64,000 nt of DNA from Nitrospira sp. (lineage in GTDB: Bacteria; Nitrospirota; Nitrospiria; Nitrospirales; Nitrospiraceae), in the NCBI GenBank assembly GCA_029194535.1, contig JARFXR010000001.1:1744721-1808720 (forward strand), written 5' to 3'. The notes beneath the pieces are model-generated. The model did no database searches. It saw only the letters and a program-made list of their open reading frames with translations, and had not been told where the DNA came from. Made by a program: the position numbers and the translations under genes. Positions 9,380-18,823 of the stretch are shown here, one piece after another (within the stretch, counting starts at the first letter, position 1; each line of letters starts with the position of its first letter).

Positions 9380-9730
9380 ATGCAGATGACAGAGCAAACA
9401 GGGGTAAGTCCTGCCCGACTGATGGTATGGACCCCCTTGGGAATCGCCCTCGTCCTCATTTTCTCGATGATGTCAGAGATCGAGGAGTGGTTGTACGTAG
9501 CGGTCGTCATTGGACTAGTCGCTTCGCTGGCGGTAGGACGGACATCGGGAAAGCCGGGGGAGGCCTCAGTACAAGCGCGTCTATTCAAATTCGGCAAAGG
9601 CTGGTCGCTCGTCGTTGCCCTTGCCGCCCTCAGCCTTCTCCACGGGACGTGGCAACCGATGGTCTTCTTCGCCATCTTCGGCGCCCTCTCAACAGCATGC
9701 TTCTGGCTCGGTTGCAAGTCGAGCAGGTGA
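9380..9730 (+). CDS. Small hydrophobic membrane protein
   Basis: The 116-residue protein has two hydrophobic hairpins: residues ~16-52 (GIALVLIFSMM, then VAVVIGLVASLAV) and ~75-112 (LVVALAALSLLHG, then MVFFAIFGALSTACFWLG). A charged linker lies between them. No conserved motif was recognised. An ATG at 9386 is an alternative start. The gene is transcribed away from the tautomerase gene across a 122-bp intergenic gap. Function unknown. Confidence 0.55.
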   Translation: MQMTEQTGVSPARLMVWTPLGIALVLIFSMMSEIEEWLYVAVVIGLVASLAVGRTSGKPGEASVQARLFKFGKGWSLVVALAALSLLHGTWQPMVFFAIFGALSTACFWLGCKSSR

Positions 9731-9893
9731 TACACCTGGGTAGGAGCGACTGTGTCCTTGTCTTGTCCGCACCTCCGAATTGTCGATTTTGACGTCTCTG
9801 AACGACTAAATAGCGAAAGCCGACGGGAGTCCTTGCCGATGGATCGGCTATGGGGACGACGTGAAAATTTGTCACAACTGAATGGAGGCCGCG

Positions 9894-10352
9894 ATGGTCG
9901 ACATCATGCACAGGGTTGGAATCAAGGCGCCGGTTGCGAAAGTGTACGCAGCGTTATCGACGGTCGATGGCGTCGCCGGTTGGTGGACAACACATACGTC
10001 CGGCTCATCCAAAATCGGAGGAACGATTGAAGCGCGCTTCCGTTCTACGGATGGAAAACAGATCGGTGGCATGGTCATGGAAGTTACAGCGCTCGATGCC
10101 GACAAGGCAGTGCGTTGGCGCGTGGTGTCAGGTCCAGAGGAATGGATGGGGACCGACGTGATTTTCAACCTGTCCCAGGAAGGCGATTGCACGATCGTGC
10201 TCTTCGCACACAAGAACTGGCGCGAGGCAGGCCCATTCACCGCCCATTGCAGCATGAAATGGGCCACGTTCCTATTGAGTCTGAGAGATCTGGTTGAGAC
10301 AGGGAAAGGGAAGCCCTCGCCATACGACATCAAGATCGACAATTGGAACTAA
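9894..10352 (+). CDS. SRPBCC (START/AHSA1-like) family protein
   Basis: The 152-residue protein begins VDIMHRVGIKAPVAKVYAAL, the usual first strand and helix of the Bet v1/SRPBCC fold. It continues WWTTHTSG and EWMGTDVIFNLS and ends with the long C-terminal helix CSMKWATFLLSLRDLVETGKG. Such proteins have a hydrophobic ligand cavity or act as AHSA1-like co-chaperones. The start at 9894 follows GGAGG at the right distance; an ATG at 9882 lies before the Shine-Dalgarno. The ligand is not predictable. Confidence 0.82.
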   Translation: MVDIMHRVGIKAPVAKVYAALSTVDGVAGWWTTHTSGSSKIGGTIEARFRSTDGKQIGGMVMEVTALDADKAVRWRVVSGPEEWMGTDVIFNLSQEGDCTIVLFAHKNWREAGPFTAHCSMKWATFLLSLRDLVETGKGKPSPYDIKIDNWN

Positions 10353-10825
10353 CGTCGGTGAGAGGTCGTAGGGCAGAGTAGAGGAGAGAGTCTCTGTGCT
10401 ATGCCGTGGGCTCAGCGTTTGGCGCGGCTGATTTGGCGTTGCTGCATTCGGTCCGCGAAGGGATCCCAGTAGCTTCGAGGAATAGAGGCACTGGACTGCC
10501 CGGCAATGTCAGTGGACGGCGAAGCATCCACTTGCCGTTCGGGCGCGCGGTATCGCTGGAGAACGAGATCAGTTCGACTGTCTCGACATTGATTAACATG
10601 GGGGTGGTGCATTTCTTCCATCGCCGGAAGCTTCTAAAGCGACGCCAAGACCATGATCGTACCATGTTGCTTCCCCCAGGCATGGGTGTTGAGGTCGTGA
10701 GGAATGTAATCGCTACACATCGCACCTCATGTCATCCGCAAAGCAGAAGCAACCTTCTTGCGTGTTGTGTCGCGACCTATTCTTCTCCTCCTGTGTTTGT
10801 CCGAATCCGGCTGGGTCGTCGGGCC
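10353..10825. other. Intergenic stretch without a supported gene
   Basis: Open frames exist on both strands (for example 10412-10621 minus, 69 residues; 10399-10725 minus) but have no recognisable motif and no good ribosome binding site. Nothing firm was seen here. Confidence 0.4.
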
Positions 10826-11638
10826 TTACATCGACACCGTCACACGCAAGAAGGTTGCAGGAATGGAGGTGACCTCCCGGCCCGGACTCGTGTTGTGGCT
10901 GTTGAACAGGGCGGTGAGCTCCTTCAATAGATCGCCGGCTCGGCCGTTCTTCTCCGCCGCTTCAAAGGCGTTCATGGTGGGCCCGTAGTATTGTCTGAAT
11001 GCCTCGACGAACTCCGAGGGCGTGCCGGGATAGTTGAAGGCATATGTGTCTCGGGCGAAGGAAATTTTCTCCGGAGCAATCCCTGCCTTGGCAAACCGCT
11101 CGATCACGTTGTTCTCGATCCCCCATGTCATCGGACTCACGAAGCCTTCGGGTGGTGGCGGCGAGTAGGCCGAGCTGATTTTCAGAATTTGTGCGACCAG
11201 CGTGGGATCGTTGGGGATCCAGTTCCCCATCACGATCCGACCGCCTGCCCTGGTCACGCGCACCATTTCTTTGGCCACGTCAAACGGCTTGGGGGCAAAC
11301 ATGGCTCCAAACATACTCACGACCAGATCAAACGACTGGTCTTTCAACTCGCGTAGCGCGGATGCGTCCCCTTCCTGGAACCGGCAGTTGGTGAGTCCCT
11401 CCCGCTGGGCACGCCTGTTTCCGGCCTCAACCAAATTGCGCGCAATATCGACGCCCAACACTTCCGCGCCGAGTTTTGCCGCGGGTAATGCCGTTGTACC
11501 GTCGCCGCAGCCCAGATCCAAGACCTTCACACCCTTCGTGACGCCGAGGCCCTTCACGAGCGCATCGCCGCTCTCGCGCATGCTTGCCGCGATCCGAGTA
11601 AAGTCGCCCTTTTCCCAGAGTGCTTGATTTGGATTCAT
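10826..11638 (-). CDS. UbiE-like class I SAM methyltransferase
   Basis: The 270-residue protein has motif I KVLDLGCGDGTTALPAAK at ~38, an acidic residue after strand 2 (VLGVDIARNLVEAG), motif IV SFDLVVSMFGAMFAPKPF and post-motif ARAGGRIVMGNWIPND-like sequence. This is the arrangement of the UbiE/COQ5-type family. The ATG at 11638 follows AAAGGGAAC. The gene is isolated. The substrate is unknown; small-molecule or arsenite-type methylation cannot be excluded. Confidence 0.85.
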   Translation of the reverse strand: MNPNQALWEKGDFTRIAASMRESGDALVKGLGVTKGVKVLDLGCGDGTTALPAAKLGAEVLGVDIARNLVEAGNRRAQREGLTNCRFQEGDASALRELKDQSFDLVVSMFGAMFAPKPFDVAKEMVRVTRAGGRIVMGNWIPNDPTLVAQILKISSAYSPPPPEGFVSPMTWGIENNVIERFAKAGIAPEKISFARDTYAFNYPGTPSEFVEAFRQYYGPTMNAFEAAEKNGRAGDLLKELTALFNSHNTSPGREVTSIPATFLRVTVSM

Positions 11639-11936
11639 GGGACTGTTCCCTTTCTTGAGTGAAGTGGACGCCGCATCTGGCCAGCAGCCTTGCTGACAGC
11701 CCGATCATCACAATGCTTCAGTGGACGGACACCGGAACCGACGGGACATATTGAGGATTGATGTTCTCCCAAATGCGATGTTTCCCGCTCGTCTCTCAGC
11801 CTCGCATGTACAGCAGCCTGCCAATACCAGAGACCCAGTCCATCGCTGAAGACGGTTGTAGGCGGTCATCATGGCAGGCCCTTGATTTCAGTCTGAAAGC
11901 AGCGCGGCACATTCTACTGAGTCCACGGCATGCCGT

Positions 11937-12402
11937 CTATGCTGAAGAAGGGGAGAAGAGGGGACGGGCCACCGGGCATTGCGCCGAAATGGTGGTTCGC
12001 CCATGGACACGAGAGGAAGGCTCTGACTGCGCAAACGGTCGCTTGAGTCCGCTCAGGTATCGGGCCTGCACCACTTGACTCACCCAGACCTCTTCAAAGG
12101 CATTGTGTACCAAGTCGTAGAGGTGTTTCCGGGTGATGGGCAGTTCCTTGCATTTGGCGAACACCCGAGCGAACTGTTTCGGCAGGTGGCCCATCTCCGA
12201 AAAATCCAGCCCGAAGCCGTTCAGACTGACTCCCTCGCGCGAGATGTGGATACGGATCAATGAACATTTCCTCATGCACCACCTTGTCCTGACGCGCCCG
12301 CGGCAGATATGCCCATGTGAGATCGTAGAAATCCTCCTCCTTCAGCAGAACCGACAGGCCGATGTCGTCAATATCCAGAAATTCCGGACGATTCCAGATG
12401 GC
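11937..12402 (-). pseudogene. Frameshifted hypothetical gene downstream of pyruvate kinase
   Basis: Directly after the pyruvate kinase stop, in the same frame, comes coding-like sequence: RPEFLDIDDIGLSVLLKEED, then DLTWAYLPRARQDKVVHEEM and FIDP. At about 12245-12250 the coding quality moves to another frame: RIHISREGVSLNGFGLDF, then SEMGHLPKQFARVFAKCKEL. The two halves read as one protein broken by a frameshift. No start codon is evident after the pyruvate kinase stop. The C-terminus degrades into low-complexity sequence after ~12050. The family was not recognised. It could be an intact gene with a sequencing error, so pseudogene status is inferred. Confidence 0.45.
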
Positions 12403-13863
12403 TTACCCGAGCGATGAGGAGACCGCACCTGCGGCGGGAGCTGTGTCGGACACAATGTCGTCGGAGGGGACGTCGCGAATCTGAATCGAGTCGACTCGTT
12501 GTTGAGCCAGAACATCCGAGATGATCACGACTTTGTCGCCGACTTGAAACTGTTCTCGGTCCTTCAGGATGCGGAACGCCGTCTGCAGTGTCTTTTCAGG
12601 GTCGGAACTGAAATCGATCTTGAAAGGGAAAACTCCACGATTGAGCATCATGGTCCGTCGCGGTTGGCTCATGTTCGTAAAGGCGTAGATATTGGTAGAG
12701 AAGGGACGGCAGTTTGCGACGAGATCCGCCATGAGTCCTCGTCTGGTGATCACGACGATTCCCTTGGCGTTGACTCCCTCGGCGAGCTGAACGGCCGCCG
12801 CCGCTAATTGTTGTTTATTGCCCGCATCGCGCAGTTGTTTTGCAAATCGCAATCCGGGGATCGTCTCGGATTTCAGCGCGATCTTGCGCAGGTATTCGAC
12901 ACACTTCTCCGGATACTTCCCGACCGTGGTTTCGCCGGACAGCATGACGGCGTCGACTTCTTCATAGATCGCGTTGGCGACGTCGGTGACCTCGGCACGC
13001 GTGGGGTGCGGATTGTGAATCATGGATTCGAGCAGGTGGGTTGCGACGATCACCCGCTTTCCGTGCTCGGCACAGAGTTGGACGATCCTGCGCTGGACAT
13101 TCGGGAGATCCTCGATGTTGATTTCCACTCCCAGATCCCCCCGCGCGACCATAATGCCGTCCGATTCCTTGATGATCTCTTCCAGATTTCGAACGCCTTC
13201 CTGGTCCTCGATCTTTGCGATAATCTTCACCCGCCCGACCTTTTCACCCATGAGTGCTTTGAGTTGCTGAATATCCGCGGCTTCACGGACGAAAGACAGC
13301 GCGATGAAGTCCACATCCCGTTCCAGGCCGAACAGGATATCCTTGGTGTCCTTTTGGGTGATCGCCGGAAGATTGACACGGATACCCGGAAGATTGACGT
13401 GCCGTTTGCTCTTCAAGAGCCCGCCGTCCAAGACGCGGCACCGCATCACGCGCTCGTGCTTCTCCAGCACCTCCAAATTGATCAGCCCGTTATCCACGGT
13501 GATCTTGTCCCCAACGTTGACCTGCTCAAGCAAGTCCTCATAGTCGATGTGGATGGAGCTCTCTTCAACGTCCAGCTGTCCGCGCGTGGTAACGGATACG
13601 ATGGCGTCCTGGCGCAGATCGAGTTCGTTGGAGAGGTTCCCGGTGCGGATGGCCGGGCCTTGTGTATCCAGTAGGATGGGGATGGGAAACTTGACCTTCT
13701 TGTTGAGGGTCTTGATGTGCTGAATGACCTTGGCGTGGGAGTCGTGGTCGCCATGGGACATGTTCAGTCGCGCAATAGTCATCCCGGCCTCGTACATCTT
13801 CTGCAACATCTCAAAGGATTCCGTAGCCGGGCCGATCGTGCAGATAATCCGAGTCTTTTGCAT
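12403..13863 (-). CDS. pyk: Pyruvate kinase
   Basis: The 486-residue glycolytic enzyme converts phosphoenolpyruvate and ADP to pyruvate and ATP. Seen in order: KTRIICTIGPATES (N-terminus), ARLNMSHGDHDSH (family usually NFSHG), LDTQGPAIRTG, KIEDQEGVRNLEEI containing the active-site Lys, MVARGDLGVEI, VATHLLESM (usually VATQMLESM) and PTRAEVTDVANA. Residues ~340-475 form the C-terminal allosteric-type domain. The ATG at 13863 follows ACGAGGAGCACGC; an upstream in-frame ATG at 13914 adds 17 unrelated residues. The small active-site variations are conservative. Confidence 0.95.
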   Translation of the reverse strand: MQKTRIICTIGPATESFEMLQKMYEAGMTIARLNMSHGDHDSHAKVIQHIKTLNKKVKFPIPILLDTQGPAIRTGNLSNELDLRQDAIVSVTTRGQLDVEESSIHIDYEDLLEQVNVGDKITVDNGLINLEVLEKHERVMRCRVLDGGLLKSKRHVNLPGIRVNLPAITQKDTKDILFGLERDVDFIALSFVREAADIQQLKALMGEKVGRVKIIAKIEDQEGVRNLEEIIKESDGIMVARGDLGVEINIEDLPNVQRRIVQLCAEHGKRVIVATHLLESMIHNPHPTRAEVTDVANAIYEEVDAVMLSGETTVGKYPEKCVEYLRKIALKSETIPGLRFAKQLRDAGNKQQLAAAAVQLAEGVNAKGIVVITRRGLMADLVANCRPFSTNIYAFTNMSQPRRTMMLNRGVFPFKIDFSSDPEKTLQTAFRILKDREQFQVGDKVVIISDVLAQQRVDSIQIRDVPSDDIVSDTAPAAGAVSSSLG

Positions 13864-14039
13864 GCGTGCTCCTCGTGGTACCGGTCTCTCCTCGCTCGTC
13901 GAGGCGGCACTCACAGACCGATGACGACTTCATGAAACTGAAAACGAAGAACCGAGGCCATTGTACTGTGTATCGCCGGCGTGGTCTATCGCGGGGCGCG
14001 GTGGAATGGATGGTTCGCCGGGCCCGCCACGCCCCGTGA

Positions 14040-14501
14040 TCATAACCACCGGCGAACCGAACGCTTGTATGCCGTAAATGCCTCCGGAAATTTGGCCGAC
14101 AAGGCTCTCTCCTCAGGTACGATTTGAAATCGATTCATGTACCAGACGAACAGGGGAAGGAGTGCGAAGGCCAGCAAATCGGAGAGATACACCGCCCATC
14201 CGGCAAGAACAAGGAGGAAGCCAAGATACATCGGATTACGGGTGAAGCGGTAAATCCCCGAGGTGACCATCGCCGTGGTCGCGTCCGGTGTAAGCGGATT
14301 GACGGTGGTCTTCGCCCGTCGAAACGCCAAGACGCCGGCAATTGCGATCGCGAGCCCCACGGTGAAAACAGTACGAGCGAACGCCGCACGCCACGGCAGT
14401 GAGAGGGTGAACGCAGAATAGGCAGAGACGAGCCGCATCACAGCGCCGAAGAGAAAGACGAGCGCCAACGGGGGTACTTTCAGTTCCAGCGCCTTGAACA
14501 T
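14040..14501 (-). CDS. Isoprenylcysteine carboxyl methyltransferase-family membrane protein
   Basis: The 153-residue integral membrane protein has four to five hydrophobic segments. It shows the ICMT/PEMT signature SGIYRFTRNPMYLGFLL (residues ~80-97) and the C-terminal PEERALSAKFPEAFTAYK, which form the SAM-binding site in this family. The start lies 6 bp after the stop of the DUF6010 gene, so the two form an operon. In bacteria these enzymes methylate lipid or small-molecule acceptors; the substrate here is unknown. Confidence 0.85.
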   Translation of the reverse strand: MFKALELKVPPLALVFLFGAVMRLVSAYSAFTLSLPWRAAFARTVFTVGLAIAIAGVLAFRRAKTTVNPLTPDATTAMVTSGIYRFTRNPMYLGFLLVLAGWAVYLSDLLAFALLPLFVWYMNRFQIVPEERALSAKFPEAFTAYKRSVRRWL

Positions 14502-14507
14502 GGGAGA

Positions 14508-14915
14508 TCACTGTAGTCGGAACATACCATTCGGTCGGGAACGGGTAAGGGCAATCACCCACAGCCCCAACAAGACATCAATGCTGCCGCAAAAGGTCGG
14601 CCACCATGTCGGGACGCCAGCGTTCTCAATGAGACTGTCATGCACAAGATCAAAGAGACCATGTGCAACAATCCCAGTCCCCACGAGCGTGGGATAAAAA
14701 AGTGCTCCAATGATCGCGACTGTTGAAAACGCGACGGCGATGACCAACTCCCAGACCAACGCGTGACTGGAACCGCCTAAAACAGCGAACAGCACATAAT
14801 ATGACGCGATAATGACGAGTACAGTGGAATAGAAGCTGCGTTCCTCATCGAAGCGTGTGAACTTGGCAAGGGCGGCGATGGCAATCGCGAGGAGAACGCC
14901 GACAACAAGGGGCAT
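14508..14915 (-). CDS. DUF6010-like membrane protein
   Basis: The 135-residue protein has four predicted membrane helices: MPLVVGVLLAIAIAALA, VLVIIASYYVLFAVLG, VIAVAFSTVAIIGALF and the C-terminal segment around IDVLLGLWVIAL. The DEERSFYSTV loop and HGLFDLVHDSLIENAGVPTW match my memory of DUF6010. The ATG at 14915 follows GAGGTG; a longer frame to 14990 lacks an RBS. It is the first gene of a two-gene operon with the ICMT-like enzyme. Function unknown. Confidence 0.7.
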   Translation of the reverse strand: MPLVVGVLLAIAIAALAKFTRFDEERSFYSTVLVIIASYYVLFAVLGGSSHALVWELVIAVAFSTVAIIGALFYPTLVGTGIVAHGLFDLVHDSLIENAGVPTWWPTFCGSIDVLLGLWVIALTRSRPNGMFRLQ

Positions 14916-15813
14916 CAGGTAACACCTCGCGGTGTCGAATGAGGAGTCCACCCATGTTACGTTGTTGATACAGGCATGTCCATTTATCAAAGTCTGGAGT
15001 AGTGGGTCAGTTTGCCCGGAGAGGCACTGAGGTTTGTCATTCCGGCCGCCGCGGCCTTGAACAAAAGTCCACAGCGAAAAGCCCTAACCCATGGCCATAG
15101 AAGAGGTAAGGTATTGGGTGAATCCAATTAGATTCCTCTGCGCATCTCTTCTATTCCGTTCGTCCCGCCCAGCAAATCAAGATCTCTGTGAGTCTCATTG
15201 CCTGTAGAAAGACAATTCTCCCTCGAATCAAACGCTTCAGAAGGTTTGGAGGATGCGAAGAGGTGGACCCAGCTATGGCATGAGTGATGCTTATGCACTG
15301 TGTAGGAAGTGAGAAGCCATTGAGGATCACACAGCAGCGTACGAAGGCGACCCGATGAAACTAGAAAAGACGCACAATCTCTTGCAGGTTCTTCTTGAGG
15401 CAGCACTGGCAATTGGCGCCGGGATGTCCTGGTGGATGGTTGGAAATCTCGTTCTTGGGGATGTCATCCAGCTTGCGGCAAATGTCATGAGAGGTGGCCG
15501 GCTACAGGGTTGACCTTAAACCCAACGCAGAACCAACGGATCGTGGGTCAGATTGCCATCAGCAGCACTGCAGTCTGTCACTCGCGCGGAAGCGGGAATC
15601 CGGTCCCGCCCTTCTCCTCAGCATGGAGTCTGAATCAAGGAGTGGACGCTCGCCTTCGCAGGCATGACGGAAGAGGAAACTGACCCGCTACCACCCAACG
15701 AGTGAGTCCCATCAGGCAGGGGTGGCTGGCGTCTGATCCACCGACTGATCGGCCCGACATGGAGCAGGCATTCCGACTGAATGGAGCTGACCGCCGGGTC
15801 TTAGGCGAGTCCG
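14916..15813. other. Long intergenic region, degenerate REP-type repeat inside
   Basis: No supported gene lies in these ~900 bases. Around 15576-15668 a worn palindromic repeat can be read (GCGGAAGCGGGAATCC ... CGCCTTCGCAGGCATGAC). It is related to the better preserved copy inside the element at 50092-50249. The small open frames (for example 15128-15412 minus) have no motifs. Confidence 0.45.
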
Positions 15814-16665
15814 CTAGGTGCTGCGGTTGGCCTGTCCGCCAAGGAAGCTCAGCAGTTCGGCAGTGACTTCCTCTGCATGGGTCCAGGTGATGCAGTGGGG
15901 GCCTCCTTTCACCACCACCAGCCGAGCCCCTTTGACGAGTTTGGCTGTTCGTCGTCCTGCGACCTCGATCGGGACTATGCGATCACTGTCACCGTGGATG
16001 ACAAGGGTCGGCACGTTCAGATGAGTAAGATCTTGTCGGAAGTCTTCGTGCCAGGTTGGAACGCATGCCAGACTCGCCGTCGCGGATGCGCCGGTAGCGA
16101 TCTGCCAACTGGCGCGCACGGCATCCTCGCTGATGCGCTTCCCGAGAAGCAGGTCGGTGTTGTAGAAGTTCTTGAAGAACTCGGTGAAAAAGGCGTAGCG
16201 GTCTGCGGCCACCGCTTTCTGTATGCCTTCGAAGACGCTCGCGTCCACGCCTTCGGGGTTGTCGTCCGTCTTCAGCAAGAACGGAGGAATGCCGCCGATG
16301 ATCACCGCCTGGCTCGCGCCGTTCGAGCGGTATTTCCCGAAGTAGCGGGCGATCTCACCGCCGCCCATCGAGAATCCCACCAGCGCGAAGCCTTGTAACT
16401 TGAGGTGCGTAATGAGCTTGTGAAGGTCTTCGGCGAACCTATCGTAGTTGTAGCCCTCGGTCGGCTGGCTGGACTTGCCGAAACCTCTCCGATCATACGT
16501 GATGACGCGGTATCCAGCCTTCAGCAGCGCCGGAACCTGCTTCTCCCACGATGCGCCGCTCAACGGATATCCATGGATCAACACCACCGGCTTGCCGGCG
16601 CCGTGGTCTTCGTAGTACAGCTCGATGTCTCCGGAGTTTTCTTTTCCGACATTCACGAATGGCAT
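15814..16665 (-). CDS. Alpha/beta hydrolase, non-heme haloperoxidase/esterase type
   Basis: The 283-residue protein has the alpha/beta hydrolase core: oxyanion region VVLIHGYPLSGASWEKQ, YDRRGFGKSSQPTEGYNYD, nucleophile elbow GFSMGGGE (Ser), acid HGDSDRIVP (Asp) and a C-terminal His in GGPHCITWTHAEE. The YDRRGFGKS and WEKQVPAL features are typical of cofactor-free haloperoxidase-like esterases. The ATG at 16665 follows GAAAGGAGAAGAGGC; the frame extends 8 codons upstream without support. A cytoplasmic hydrolase; the true substrate is unknown. Confidence 0.9.
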   Translation of the reverse strand: MPFVNVGKENSGDIELYYEDHGAGKPVVLIHGYPLSGASWEKQVPALLKAGYRVITYDRRGFGKSSQPTEGYNYDRFAEDLHKLITHLKLQGFALVGFSMGGGEIARYFGKYRSNGASQAVIIGGIPPFLLKTDDNPEGVDASVFEGIQKAVAADRYAFFTEFFKNFYNTDLLLGKRISEDAVRASWQIATGASATASLACVPTWHEDFRQDLTHLNVPTLVIHGDSDRIVPIEVAGRRTAKLVKGARLVVVKGGPHCITWTHAEEVTAELLSFLGGQANRST

Positions 16666-16678
16666 GCCTCTTCTCCTT

Positions 16679-16915
16679 TCAATTCTCAATCCCTTCTGTC
16701 AATGGATTGAATCCGTGCCTCTCCGTTCTGAGATGCATTCGGCGAGGCGCGTCACCAGCCGGTTCCCGAGTGGAGAGCAGGTGAATGAGAAGGCGACCTG
16801 CCGGTGCCGGCGTTGATAGCGGTTCCACGTCCGGCGGATGCACCTTGGTCCGTTGCACGACTTCGGCAAAGGCGAAATCTCCCATTCCGTAATCGGCGAC
16901 AATGTGGACCAACAT
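16679..16915 (-). pseudogene. Remnant of a SAM hydroxide adenosyltransferase (DUF62) gene
   Basis: After a good RBS (AGAGGGAGGCGCGT) the ATG at 16915 opens MLVHIVADYGMGDFAFAEVV, which matches the N-terminus of the SAM-dependent chlorinase/fluorinase-like hydrolases (DUF62, normally ~260 residues). After about residue 37 the similarity is lost. The frame runs on as Arg/Pro-rich sequence for another 40 codons and stops 13 bp before the hydrolase start. A large 3' deletion or frameshift is inferred. A short peptide could still be made. Confidence 0.6.
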
Positions 16916-17060
16916 ACGCGCCTCCCTCTGAGGTGGCTGCGCGGCACGTGGGGAATCAACTATGTGCGATTGTCGCACATTCGGATGCGTGGTTGTCGAG
17001 CACGAGGGGCGCCGGTCAGCGCCGCTCTCTATCCCGCTCTCGCTTGTAGTTCCCTCCACT

Positions 17061-17486
17061 TCATCTCCGATACTGTTGCACCGCCTCCATTTCACCGATC
17101 CAGCGGGCCCGATCGTCTAGGCTCATCAAGAGCGAATACATCCGAAAGACGACAATCGCCCCCTCACACAACACCCGCCAGATCAGATTCCCTACCAACA
17201 AGAGGAGAACCCCGCCCGCCCGAACCCACAGGTCTTCGACGGAGGCAGTGGCAAAGAGGTACGGAAAGGCGATGGCCACCGCCGCCACTGTCACGATGAT
17301 GGTGATTCCAAGAACATAGGAGATTTGGATCCAAAATGGCGTGACCATCTGCCTGAACCCAAAGTAATTCCCGACCGAGCCGGCACCGGGCGGCTTGGAC
17401 CTGGTGCGTGTCGCAAAATGCAGGTTGCAATACCTGCAGAATCTCGCTTCCTTCGCGTTATCCATCATACAGTCAGGACATTTCAT
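17061..17486 (-). CDS. Zinc-ribbon plus DUF4282 membrane protein
   Basis: The 141-residue protein starts with a zinc-ribbon, CPDC (Cys3, Cys6) and CRYC (Cys17, Cys20). A linker follows, then a DUF4282-like domain with two membrane helices (ISYVLGITIIVTVAAVAIAF and GGVLLLLVGNLIWRVLCEGA) and a short C-terminal amphipathic part. The ATG at 17486 follows CTCGGAGGTTTTT. The frame is open for another 156 codons upstream but without recognisable protein. Function unknown; topology suggests an inner-membrane protein with a cytosolic metal-binding head. Confidence 0.75.
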   Translation of the reverse strand: MKCPDCMMDNAKEARFCRYCNLHFATRTRSKPPGAGSVGNYFGFRQMVTPFWIQISYVLGITIIVTVAAVAIAFPYLFATASVEDLWVRAGGVLLLLVGNLIWRVLCEGAIVVFRMYSLLMSLDDRARWIGEMEAVQQYRR

Positions 17487-18091
17487 AAAAACCTCCGAGG
17501 CTGAAGGTGGCATGTTCATCCATTCGATACAATCAAGCTCGCACGTACTCCGTCCAGAGGCAGCGAGCCTTGGCCGTGTCCCAACGCGCGTCGAGAGTCG
17601 TGCTCTGTGGTGAAGAGACACAAAACAGCAAACCTCATGCCGTTCATCCGCCGGCGAATTGGTTCGCAAGTTCTTGAAACTTGAATGGACGGTGTTTCGG
17701 CGCCCTGTAGGGGTGTATTCAGAAAAATACGCGCCTCGGCTTGCGCACGACGTCCGCACACGACGCACGACCACATCGTACGAGTCGCTAAGAAGCTCGC
17801 TGAGCGGCACCAGGCCGACCAAAAGCGAATGGGCAACGAGTTGTGAGATTGGTCCCCGTGTCTGCTGAGTTGTATAGGTCAGGACCTCATCGGACAGACA
17901 GTGAGGGCTCACCAGGCTCAGGCCGCTAGCCTTTTCTCCTTCGCCAGATAACAACCATCAGTGATTCTGATGGCCAGCCGACCCACTTCCGTCCCTCCCG
18001 GAGCGTTGACTTACTTCCCCCCTCGGGAATAGGCTTAATGCCGTGCCATGTCCGGTCGAGCGCACATTGTTCGGACAGGAGGGGTGCCATA
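17487..18091. other. Divergent intergenic region
   Basis: This ~600-bp region separates the DUF4282 gene (-) from the universal stress gene (+). Open frames on both strands lack motifs. It presumably holds both promoters, but no consensus pair was clear enough to call. Confidence 0.35.
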
Positions 18092-18622
18092 TTGACTTCC
18101 ACAGGCGAACAGGTTTCCACAACCAGAGTGATTCCGAAGAAGATTCTTATCGTCGTGGAAGACTCGGATCAGGCTACTCAGGCCGCGACATACGTGGGAT
18201 CCTTGCTGCGCGACACCCACGACATCAGCGTGACTCTGTTTCATGTGTTGAAGCCCATGCCTCGTGAGTTGATGGAGCACGGCGGCTCCGAGGATCCGAA
18301 GATTGAGGACCGTCTCGAAGCGCAGTTGCGGAAAGACCAGGAGGAGTGGGTGCGGACCGAGTCAGCCATCGAATATCCCATCCTCCAGAAAGCGCTGGGG
18401 CCGCTCGGACAGGCGGGGTTTCCTCTTGATCGCGTGACGCTCAAGTTCGGCCATGAACGTGATATTGCAGACACCATTATCGATGAGGGCAAGTCCGGAG
18501 GGTATGGCACCATTGTGGTCACTCGTCATGGGACTGCAAGCACCAGGCGGTTCCTCGGTAACAGTATCGTCGATCGCTTGCTGCGGGAAATGACTGGAGT
18601 CGCTATCTGGGTGTTGGGATAA
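18092..18622 (+). CDS. Universal stress protein (UspA family)
   Basis: The 176-residue protein has an alpha/beta Usp fold: KKILIVVEDSDQATQAATYV at the first strand and helix, ISVTLFHVLKPMP at strand 2, then a nucleotide-loop-like segment GYGTIVVTRHGTASTRRFLG(N)S and IVDRLL..MTGVAIWVLG at the C-terminus. The TTG at 18092 is chosen because AGGAGGGG lies 6-7 bases upstream; the frame is open back to 18038. Usp proteins are cytosolic stress-survival factors. The ATP-type motif G-x2-G-x9-G(S/T) is only approximately kept. Confidence 0.85.
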   Translation: MTSTGEQVSTTRVIPKKILIVVEDSDQATQAATYVGSLLRDTHDISVTLFHVLKPMPRELMEHGGSEDPKIEDRLEAQLRKDQEEWVRTESAIEYPILQKALGPLGQAGFPLDRVTLKFGHERDIADTIIDEGKSGGYGTIVVTRHGTASTRRFLGNSIVDRLLREMTGVAIWVLG

Positions 18623-18781
18623 GTCGAACGACCTGCCAGGGAGTATCTTCCCCATGGACGTCACAAACTCTAGGGTGTTGATCCAAGGATTTTTTTAAGA
18701 GGCCCAGATCACACTCCTTCGGCAGCTCACCTTCTTTGTCTGAGCCACTCCCGGACATTCTTTTCCGCGGACAATCGGTAT

Positions 18782-18787
18782 TATAAT
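18782..18787 (+). promoter_or_regulatory. TATAAT -10 element upstream of the PAS-LuxR gene
   Basis: A perfect TATAAT lies 36 bp before the ATG at 18824. No good -35 hexamer stands at 16-18 bp, so activation by a regulator is possible. Confidence 0.45.
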
Positions 18788-18823
18788 GTGCCGGCAAGCG
18801 GGATAGGACACCAGTGAGGACGT

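Noticed and set aside
10399-10725. 108-codon minus-strand frame between SRPBCC and methyltransferase genes
   Set aside because: No motif, no RBS, Ser/Arg-rich shadow-like composition.
12808-13674. 288-codon plus-strand frame in pyk
   Set aside because: Antisense to pyruvate kinase; Asp/Val-rich shadow composition.
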